From PALSA-129 sp050014595 (GTDB taxonomy: Bacteria; Acidobacteriota; Terriglobia; Bryobacterales; Bryobacteraceae), in the NCBI GenBank assembly GCA_050014595.1, contig JBEKDA010000022.1, positions 1 to 64,000 of the forward strand: a stretch of DNA of 64,000 nucleotides, given 5' to 3'. The translations under genes were made by a program, and so were the position numbers. The notes beneath the pieces were generated by a model that had not been told where the DNA came from, made no database searches, and saw only the letters and a program-made list of their open reading frames with translations. Within the stretch, counting starts at the first letter, position 1, and each line of letters starts with the position of its first letter. This document shows positions 57,767-64,000 of the stretch, piece after piece.

Positions 57767-60025
57767 GTGGCATCAGAGCCCGCGAGTCTTTCCGAAAGTC
57801 TGTCCCCGCAACCGCCTCCCGATCCGGTGGAACATCTCTACCGGGAGTTGGAAGCTAAGATCCGCGGGTACCGGCCCAAGGACGATCTGACGGCCGTCGA
57901 AAGGGCCTTTCGCTTCGCGCGCAAATATCACGAAGGCCAGACGCGGGATTCCGGCGAACCCTACATGATGCATCCGCTGATGGTCGCGCACATCCTGGCC
58001 GATATGCGCATGGACCAGGTGGCCATGCAAACCGGCCTGCTTCACGACGTGGTGGAAGATACCAGCGTCACCGTCGAGCAGGTTCTGAAGGAGTTCGGTG
58101 AAGACGTGGCGCGCTCGGTGGATGGCGTCACCAAACTGTCCAAGCTGGATTTCTTCTCGGCCGAGGAGCGGCAGGCGGAGAGTTTCCGCAAAATGCTGCT
58201 GGCCATGGTGGAAGACATCCGCGTGATCATGGTGAAGCTGGCCGACCGCATGCACAACATGCGGACGCTCGGATACCTCAGCCCGGAGCGGCGCGAACGC
58301 ATCGCGCGCGAGACCATCGAGATCTACGCGCCCATCGCGCACCGGCTGGGAATGGGCAAAGTGCGCGGCGAACTCGAGGACCTGGCGTTCCAGCACCTCG
58401 AACCAGACGCATACCGCGAGATCCTGGCGTCCATCGAGTCGCGCCGCCACTCCAACGAAGAGTTTCTGCTCGAGATCCGGCGGGAAGTGGAGACCGAACT
58501 GCGTCATGAGGGCATCCCCGCGCGCATCGACGGCCGCCTCAAGCGGCCCTATTCGATCTTCCAGAAGCTGCGCCGGCAAAAGATCACAGTGGACCAGGTG
58601 TACGATCTGATGGCGCTCCGCATCATCACGGATTCGGTCAAGAACTGCTACGCGGCGCTGGGCGTGATCCACAATAAATGGCGGCCGATTCCCGGCCGCA
58701 TCAAAGATTTCATCGCCATCCCGCGGCCCAATCTCTACCAATCGCTGCACACCTCCGTGGTGGGGCCGCACGGCCAGACCTTCGAAGTGCAGATTCGCAC
58801 CGATGAGATGCACCGCATCGCCGAAGAAGGGATCGCGGCCCACTGGAAGTATAAGGAGGGCCGCAAAGGCCCCGCCGCCGACGATCAGCGGATCACCTGG
58901 CTGCGCCACCTGGTGGAATGGCAGCGCGACGTGCAAGACCCCACCGAGTTTATGTCCACCCTGAAAGTGGACCTCTACCCGGAGGAAGTTTATACGTTTA
59001 CGCCCAAGGGCAAAGTGCTGGTGCTGCCGCGCGACGCCACCCCCATCGATTTCGCTTACGCGATTCACTCGGATGTGGGGCACACCTGCACCGGCGCCAA
59101 AGTAAACGGGCGGATCGTTCCGCTGCGCTCCACGCTGCGCAATGGCGACATCGTCGAAATCATGACCCAGTCGGGCCACGAGCCCAGCAAGGACTGGCTG
59201 GCTTTCGTCAAGACCTCGCGCGCGCGGAACAAGATCAAGCACGTCATCAACGCCAGCGAGCGGCTGAAAGCCATCGACATCGGGCAGAAGTACCTCGAGA
59301 AGGAAGCCCGCCGCCTGGGCGTGCAGATCAGCAGAGTGGCGCGCGCCGAACTGGAGAATGTAGCGTCCGAATACGGGTACAGCAAGATGGAAGACCTGTA
59401 CGCCGCGCTCGGGTACGGGCGGTTTTCGGCGCGGCAAATCCTGAGCAAGATTGCGCCCGGGGTTGTGAAGGACGTCGTGAAGGAGGATGTCGAGGCGCAA
59501 GGCCCCGGCGCCGACGGCGGCGCGAGCGCGCCACCGCCGGCCGGCGCGCCCGTGCCCGGCCGGCCCCACGATGGCGATTCCGTCATCAAGGTGCGCGGCA
59601 TGGACGATCTGATGGTCTACCGCGCCAAGTGCTGCAACCCGATCCGGGGCGAAGCCATTGTGGGCTACGTGACGCGCGGCAAAGGCGTGGCGGTGCATTC
59701 GCGGATGTGCCCCAACGTACAGAGCCTGATGTACGACGTCGAGCGCAAGATCGAGGTGGAGTGGGCGCGCGCCGCCGAAGACGCGTTTCCGGTGCGCATC
59801 GTGATCCACACGGACGACCGTCCGGGCATGCTCATGCAACTGACCTCGGTACTCTCCAGCGAGAACTCGAACATCCGCAGCCTGGAAGCCAAGACCGAAA
59901 CGGACCACGACGGCGGTATTGTCGAGATGACCGTGGACGTCCGGGACAAGAAACAACTGGAGAAGCTGGTGGCCGCCATGAGGCGCATTTCCGGCGTACG
60001 CGACGTCGAACGCCTTTTCAATTGA
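57767..60025 (+). CDS. Bifunctional (p)ppGpp synthetase/hydrolase (RelA/SpoT family)
   Basis: The product has 752 residues. It makes and degrades the stringent-response alarmone. HD hydrolase domain: about 45-200 with the intact HD-x2-ED motif His93-Asp94/Glu97-Asp98 (LLHDVVEDT). Synthetase: about 240-365 (GRLKRPYSIFQKLRR, YQSLHTSVVGPHGQTFEVQI). TGS domain: about 405-465. A conserved Cys-rich/zinc-finger region and ACT domain (about 670-752; VIHTDDRPGMLMQLTSVLSS) close it. Both enzyme sites look intact, so it is a Rel/SpoT-type enzyme. The start is a GTG. Its stop is 3 bp before the DUF971 ATG. Confidence 0.95.
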   Translation: MASEPASLSESLSPQPPPDPVEHLYRELEAKIRGYRPKDDLTAVERAFRFARKYHEGQTRDSGEPYMMHPLMVAHILADMRMDQVAMQTGLLHDVVEDTSVTVEQVLKEFGEDVARSVDGVTKLSKLDFFSAEERQAESFRKMLLAMVEDIRVIMVKLADRMHNMRTLGYLSPERRERIARETIEIYAPIAHRLGMGKVRGELEDLAFQHLEPDAYREILASIESRRHSNEEFLLEIRREVETELRHEGIPARIDGRLKRPYSIFQKLRRQKITVDQVYDLMALRIITDSVKNCYAALGVIHNKWRPIPGRIKDFIAIPRPNLYQSLHTSVVGPHGQTFEVQIRTDEMHRIAEEGIAAHWKYKEGRKGPAADDQRITWLRHLVEWQRDVQDPTEFMSTLKVDLYPEEVYTFTPKGKVLVLPRDATPIDFAYAIHSDVGHTCTGAKVNGRIVPLRSTLRNGDIVEIMTQSGHEPSKDWLAFVKTSRARNKIKHVINASERLKAIDIGQKYLEKEARRLGVQISRVARAELENVASEYGYSKMEDLYAALGYGRFSARQILSKIAPGVVKDVVKEDVEAQGPGADGGASAPPPAGAPVPGRPHDGDSVIKVRGMDDLMVYRAKCCNPIRGEAIVGYVTRGKGVAVHSRMCPNVQSLMYDVERKIEVEWARAAEDAFPVRIVIHTDDRPGMLMQLTSVLSSENSNIRSLEAKTETDHDGGIVEMTVDVRDKKQLEKLVAAMRRISGVRDVERLFN

Positions 60026-60027
60026 CC

Positions 60028-60378
60028 ATGTCTCTTTCAACCGACCCCGAACACATAGCCATTTCCAAGTCCAAGGGAATCCAGATCGACTGGAAAGACG
60101 GGCACCACAGCGATTATGGCCTCACCTGGCTGCGCGACAAGTGCCCTTGCGCGGCTTGCACCGGCGCCCATGGGACGGAGCCACGGAAGGCCGAGACCGG
60201 CGCGTCCTCGACGCCCTTTCCGATGTTTAAGCCGGCGCTCAAGATGCTCGCGGTGGAAGGGGTCGGCAACTACGCCATCCGCATCGATTGGAGCGACGGC
60301 CACAATTCGGGGATTTATTCGTACGAGCACTTCCGCAGCATCTGCCCGTGCCAGCAGTGCAACGGCGCGACAAAATAA
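60028..60378 (+). CDS. DUF971 protein
   Basis: The product has 116 residues. It consists of a DUF971 domain, also known as the N-terminal domain of gamma-butyrobetaine hydroxylase: GIQIDWKDGHHSDYGLTWLR near 17-36, CPCAACTG, and SDGHNSGIYSYEHFRSICPC near the end. The paired CPCxxC motifs suggest metal or iron-sulfur binding. Stand-alone DUF971 proteins have been linked to iron-sulfur assembly, but this is not proven here. It is co-transcribed with the rel gene. A terminator follows. Confidence 0.88.
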   Translation: MSLSTDPEHIAISKSKGIQIDWKDGHHSDYGLTWLRDKCPCAACTGAHGTEPRKAETGASSTPFPMFKPALKMLAVEGVGNYAIRIDWSDGHNSGIYSYEHFRSICPCQQCNGATK

Positions 60379-60380
60379 AA

Positions 60381-60425
60381 ACGCCGGCGGCCTAAAGGCT
60401 GCCGGCGTTGAGAACCGCTTTTTTT
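60381..60425. terminator. Bidirectional rho-independent terminator
   Basis: The 12-bp arms ACGCCGGCGGCC and GGCTGCCGGCGT (one mismatch) with loop TAAA form a stable hairpin, 60381-60408, followed on the plus strand by CGC and a seven-T run (60419-60425). On the minus strand the hairpin is followed by TTTTTATTTTG. It serves the DUF971 gene and the second tonB from opposite sides. Confidence 0.85.
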
Positions 60426-61419
60426 ACAGCAGGCGGAAGTTGACTTCGATCTGGGCTTCCACCGTGACCGGCTTGCCGTCCTTGTAGCCGGGCTTGAACT
60501 TCCACTGTTTCACGGCTTCCATGGCCTTTTCGTCCAAACCCAGGCCGAGGCTGCGCGAAACCTTCATGTTGATGGCTTTTCCGGAGGGGTCGACCTGCAC
60601 ATAGAGAACCACCGTGCCCTGATACTTCGCTTTGCGGGCTTCTTCAGAGTACTCCGGCTCTTTCTTGTAGAGCAGGACAGGCGCCGTCACGCCGTTGCCC
60701 ACACGGAAAGCGCCACCGCCAACGCCGCCGCCGGAACCGGGACCGTAACCTTCGCCATTACCCGAGCCGATGCCGCCGCCGTGACCCGAACCGATACCGC
60801 CGCCCGAACCAGTGCCGTTCGAAGGCGTCGTGTATTTGGAGAGCGGGTCGCCGTAGTTCAGGCAACCGGGGCAGTCGGGCAACTTGGCATCCGGCGGAGC
60901 GATGATGGTGGGATCCATCGCCAGCTTGGGATTCAAATTGTTATACACCGCAACCGCGGGCGTGAATTGACGAAGCGCTCTGGGTGGCAACTTGCCGCGG
61001 CTTGCCGGCAGAGGAGAACGATCGCCGCCGCCACCGCCGCCCATGTCTTTCTTGGGCTGCATTTTGGCTTGATCCAGAGCAGTATCGGTAATTGGCATGA
61101 ACAGGATGTTCTGCTTGACCGCATCCTGAACCTTCTTGTTTGTTCCCAGAATCAATACCACCGCTACCACTGCGGCCTGAAAACCGGTCGACATCATGAA
61201 CGACTTCTTCTGGCGCCCATAAAGACCCCAGATGTCCTTCACGGCGACAGGCTTCGACGTGATCTCCAGAGGCGGGAGTTTGGGGGGATTCAAGGTCTCT
61301 TTAAGGTTGCGGAAGAAAGAGCGGTACCACGGCTCCTCCACTCCCTCTACCAGAAGGCGCGACAGGTGATCTTCCGCGCTTCCGGGTACCGGATTGTTGG
61401 GTTGCGATAAATCAGCCAT
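60424..61419 (-). CDS. TonB-family energy transducer (second)
   Basis: The product has 331 residues. A 78-residue cytoplasmic part with PPKLPPLEIT precedes a membrane helix (FQAAVVAVVLILGTNK, about 80-95). A Gly-rich linker (GGGIGSGHGGGIGSGNG, near 205-221) and the TonB C-terminal domain (about 245-331; PEYSEEARKAKYQGTVVLYV, AVKQWKFKPGYKDGKP) follow. It is different from the first TonB: it has no Pro run and a Gly linker instead. No exb genes sit beside it. Confidence 0.88.
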   Translation of the reverse strand: MADLSQPNNPVPGSAEDHLSRLLVEGVEEPWYRSFFRNLKETLNPPKLPPLEITSKPVAVKDIWGLYGRQKKSFMMSTGFQAAVVAVVLILGTNKKVQDAVKQNILFMPITDTALDQAKMQPKKDMGGGGGGDRSPLPASRGKLPPRALRQFTPAVAVYNNLNPKLAMDPTIIAPPDAKLPDCPGCLNYGDPLSKYTTPSNGTGSGGGIGSGHGGGIGSGNGEGYGPGSGGGVGGGAFRVGNGVTAPVLLYKKEPEYSEEARKAKYQGTVVLYVQVDPSGKAINMKVSRSLGLGLDEKAMEAVKQWKFKPGYKDGKPVTVEAQIEVNFRLL

Positions 61420-61649
61420 TTTGGTCCACCAGCCCTCCCTATCAGAGAACCGCTCGCTTCGCTACGCCTATTGGACGATTCTCGCTAGCACGTAGTTACA
61501 GGTTTTGGAAAACTCTGTCCCCGGGGAGGCCTCATGAACAAGTGTACCACAGTTTTATCGCCTTACCAGGCACTAACAAGGACACAATCCGTAAAATGGA
61601 AGCCCAGGCCATTGCGGGCGGACCCCTCGGTTCGGGACAATCAAGGGTG

Positions 61650-63095
61650 ATGCAGACTACTATCGAAAGCAAGCCGTTTGAACAGATTGAGGCCGACGCA
61701 TTGATCGTGCCGATCTTTGAGGGCAAGAGGGAGGACCGCTTCGGCGCTGGTGAACTGCTTGACGCAGGGGAACTCAGCGGCAAGGTGCAGGAATTCACAC
61801 TATTACACCACCCGGCAGGGGTGGCTGCTGCCCGGGTGCTCATGGCCGGCGCTGGGAAGCCGGAAAAGTTCGATTCCGCCGAACTCCGCAGGGTGGCGGG
61901 CGCCGCAGTCCGCTACCTGAATGCCAAGTCGGTGAAGCGGATCGCTCTGGCTCTCGACCCCGGACAGTCTGGAGCGGAATACGTCAGCGCCGCAATGGAG
62001 GGCGCGATCCTAGGCGATTACGAACCGGACCGCTACAAGACGGGCAACGACAAGAAGGCCGCCGATTCCTTCGCGGTGGTGGCACAGCCGGCGCCCGGCC
62101 TGGATGCTGCCGCCCGGCGGGGACAGATTCTCGGCGATGCCCAGAATTTCACGCGCAGCCTGGTAAACGAACCGGCCAATCGGCTGACGCCCGCAAAAAT
62201 GGCGGAAACCGCTCGCAATATGGCCTCCGAATTCCACCTCGAGTGTGAAGTTCTGGAGACCGCGCAAATGGAAGCGCTGGGCATGGGTGCGTTGCTCGGG
62301 GTGGCACAAGGCAGCGCGGAGCCACCCGCCCTGATTGTGGTGCGGTACCGGCCGGAAACCGCCGGCGGCGCGGCGCATCTCGGCCTGGTAGGCAAAGGAG
62401 TGACCTTCGATACGGGCGGCATCTCCATCAAACCGGCCGATGGCATGGAGAAAATGAAGTACGACATGGCGGGTGGCGCAGCCATGTTGGGCGCCATGCG
62501 GGCCATCGCGCAATTGCGGCCGCCGATCGCCGTGACGGCCTTCATCCCGTGCGTGGAGAACATGCCCGGCAGCCGGGCCCAGCGCCCCGGCGATATTGTG
62601 ACTGCGATGTCCGGCAAGAGTATCGAGGTGATCAACACCGACGCCGAGGGCCGTCTGATTTTGGCCGATGCCCTGACCTACGCGCGGCGCCAGGGCTGCA
62701 CGCACCTGGTGGATGCGGCCACTCTCACGGGAGCCATCGTGGTGGCGCTGGCGCATTTGAATGTCGGGTTGTTCGCCAATGACGACGCCATGCGCGACCG
62801 CGTGCTGGCGGCCGCCAAAAGCGAGGGCGAACGCATGTGGCCCATGCCCCTGGAAGACGATTACAAGGAATACCTGAAGAGCGCCTTCGCCGACCTGGCC
62901 AACGTGGGCGGCCGATGGGGAGGTGCCATCACCGCGGCGATGTTCCTGAAAGAGTTTGCCGAAGATACGCCGTGGGTCCACCTGGATATCGCCGGGACGG
63001 CGTGGCTGGACGAGTCGAAGCCCTGGCTGGCAAAAGGGCCGTCGGGGGTTCCGGTAAGGACGCTGGTACGGCTGGCGATGGATTGGAAAGATTAG
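61650..63095 (+). CDS. pepA: Leucyl aminopeptidase, M17 family
   Basis: The product has 481 residues. It removes N-terminal amino acids from peptides using two metal ions. The N-terminal macro-like domain (1-165) is followed by the catalytic domain: VGKGVTFDTGGISIKPA (near 250), the KYDMAGGAAML metal ligand segment, and NTDAEGRLILADALTYA (near 328), with the Arg of the active site. The start is the ATG at 61650, with AAGGG ahead; the upstream frame has no family sequence. A monocistronic gene. Confidence 0.94.
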   Translation: MQTTIESKPFEQIEADALIVPIFEGKREDRFGAGELLDAGELSGKVQEFTLLHHPAGVAAARVLMAGAGKPEKFDSAELRRVAGAAVRYLNAKSVKRIALALDPGQSGAEYVSAAMEGAILGDYEPDRYKTGNDKKAADSFAVVAQPAPGLDAAARRGQILGDAQNFTRSLVNEPANRLTPAKMAETARNMASEFHLECEVLETAQMEALGMGALLGVAQGSAEPPALIVVRYRPETAGGAAHLGLVGKGVTFDTGGISIKPADGMEKMKYDMAGGAAMLGAMRAIAQLRPPIAVTAFIPCVENMPGSRAQRPGDIVTAMSGKSIEVINTDAEGRLILADALTYARRQGCTHLVDAATLTGAIVVALAHLNVGLFANDDAMRDRVLAAAKSEGERMWPMPLEDDYKEYLKSAFADLANVGGRWGGAITAAMFLKEFAEDTPWVHLDIAGTAWLDESKPWLAKGPSGVPVRTLVRLAMDWKD

Positions 63096-63521
63096 CCGTA
63101 GCCGGCGTAGTTTAGTTCGAGCCAGTGCGCGAGCAAAGGGCCGCTCGCGATGGAGAGCGCCCACCCCGCGGGACCATGGGCGTAATCGACAGGGGATGCC
63201 TCCAAGGCGTCGACACGAATGTCGAGGCGGCTTGCCGAGTGTTTCGTTGCCCGGCGGCCGGGCAATGATCGGAATGAAAACAAATGACTTGCGCACGGCC
63301 ACGGGTGCTGTGTTTTAGAGGATGCGTGCGCCACTGGGCAGCGAAATCTTCACAGCGGGAGAACTTCAGAACAACTTGTAAAGTCAGGCCGCTCGAGTCC
63401 ACACAACTTCACCTGGTTAGCGAGGGTACACCCTTGCATTTCCATCAGGGTTTGCCACATACTGACGACCTAGGCGGCCGTAGCCCACCTTTCGGCTTGG
63501 CTGCCGGGAGAGGAGAGCGAA
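63096..63521. other. Intergenic; possible gene debris and a structured leader
   Basis: On the minus strand, 63092-63190 encodes AHGPAGWALSIASGPLLAHW, like the C-terminal end of FAD-dependent amino-acid oxidases, without a gene upstream. The last 60 bases (63460-63512) can fold into a GC-rich hairpin just before the next gene. Nothing else is seen. Confidence 0.35.
63460..63512 (+). promoter_or_regulatory. Possible structured 5' leader
   Basis: A stem pairs CGGC...AGCC with GGCT...GCCG around a CACCTTTC loop (63474-63511), directly before the AGGAG ribosome site of the next gene. It is not an obvious match to a riboswitch class that I know, although the layout resembles GEMM-type leaders loosely. 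Confidence 0.25.
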
Positions 63522-64000
63522 GTGTTCACTAAGTTCATTGGAATATCAGCCGCGGCCTTACTGCTGGCCGTGCTAACGTTGCAACCGGGCTTTGCGCAAG
63601 ATTCCTCAAAACAGAAAACGAGCAGCAAAGCACCCGAACAGAATCCATTTGAGGCGAGCCGGAACTTCTCGTCAGCGGTCAAGTCATCGACCCCCATCGA
63701 GTCGGCACGGACGCGCTGCCTTGCAAAGCAGAAAGTGAGGCTCGAAGGATGCGCCCAACAGCCCGCCCGGGAGCGCGAAGTCTGCGAGGCGGTTGCGAAA
63801 GCGCTGATCTCCGTATGTGAGCAAATGAACCCGAACGCTTCATCGGTGGTGGCCGACACTCTTTTCTGTAAAGGCATATGCGCGCTCAAGCAGTGCCCAG
63901 CGGGGTGCCCGATTCCTGGAGGAGGCGGGACTTGTCTGGGGAACGTCTGTGCAACGGAGAACTCGGTGTGCGACCCGGGAGTTCTCTTCGATTGCCATTG
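63522..64000 (+). CDS. Cys-rich secreted protein (3' end beyond window)
   Basis: The frame opens at GTG 63522, after an AGGAG site, and runs off the edge (159 codons). Residues 1-26 form a signal peptide (GISAAALLLAVLTLQPGFAQ). A helical part with three Cys (about 66-100; CLAKQKVRLEGCAQ, VCEAV, VCEQM) leads to a Cys-rich knot (CKGICALKQCPAGC, then CLGNVCATENSVCDPG). The spacing suggests disulfide-bonded, possibly toxin- or inhibitor-like modules. The family is not recognised. Confidence 0.7.
   Translation, partial: MFTKFIGISAAALLLAVLTLQPGFAQDSSKQKTSSKAPEQNPFEASRNFSSAVKSSTPIESARTRCLAKQKVRLEGCAQQPAREREVCEAVAKALISVCEQMNPNASSVVADTLFCKGICALKQCPAGCPIPGGGGTCLGNVCATENSVCDPGVLFDCH

Noticed and set aside
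57773..60040. 755-codon minus-strand frame opposite the rel gene
   Set aside because: An antisense shadow as long as the gene itself. All Rel domains are on the plus strand.
63460..63512. Cyclic-di-GMP (GEMM-I) riboswitch
   Set aside because: The layout is loosely similar, but the conserved GGGCAAACC and GCAAAGCC segments are absent, so I list it only as a possible structured leader.

Overview
The window is GC-rich chromosomal DNA from an acidobacterium, most probably Bryobacterales / Candidatus Solibacter-like. The best clue is the C-terminal domain of two secreted proteins (17.1-18.7 kb and 26.6-28.6 kb), which I recognise as the TIGR03437 'Solibacter C-terminal' family. The hopanoid cluster, the secretin-cohesin gene and the many palindromic intergenic repeats fit the same group. 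I found no rRNA, tRNA or CRISPR array.

Layout. 1-2.9 kb: the end of a tandem-repeat secreted protein (minus strand, cut by the window edge), a dodecin, a basic KMSAAARAR-type protein, and relics of a tyrosine recombinase and of one unknown gene. 2.9-14.9 kb: single metabolic genes (two-domain VOC protein, COG2403-type GTPase next to a dimethylargininase/amidinotransferase, class C beta-lactamase-like hydrolase, Mut7-C protein, PEBP protein, CocE/NonD hydrolase, DAHP synthase, Fn3 lipoprotein). 15.0-19.5 kb: an accessory stretch lying between two direct copies of a 55-bp repeat. It holds a resolvase relic, short repeats, an orphan zinc-ribbon gene, a beta-propeller gene broken by one amber codon, and a coiled-coil membrane protein. 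19.5-23.4 kb: three pseudopilins and a secretin-cohesin protein. 23.6-35.3 kb: smpB, a nucleotidyltransferase, a GH43 protein, a TIGR03437 protein, motAB, a LytTR regulator, inositol-phosphate synthase, an epimerase and ogt.

35.4-45.4 kb is a hopanoid operon: ispH, shc, hpnH, hpnA, hpnG, two zinc-type medium-chain dehydrogenases, hpnC and hpnD. Most junctions overlap by 1-4 bases. IspH makes C5 precursors; HpnC and HpnD lead toward squalene (HpnE is not here); Shc cyclises it; HpnH and HpnG build and trim the C35 side chain. The two dehydrogenases are candidates for the unassigned reduction to bacteriohopanetetrol. 45.4-48.3 kb: three toxin-antitoxin modules (one with its toxin cut to 14 codons) around a TSUP permease. 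48.3-63.1 kb: MlaD/MCE protein, tgt-yajC-secD-secF, tonB-exbB-exbD-exbD-TPR lipoprotein, a rel homologue with a DUF971 gene, a second tonB, and pepA. The right edge cuts a Cys-rich secreted protein.

A recurring feature is a -10-like hexamer 5-9 bases before the start codon with no Shine-Dalgarno sequence. About a dozen genes show it, which suggests frequent leaderless transcription.
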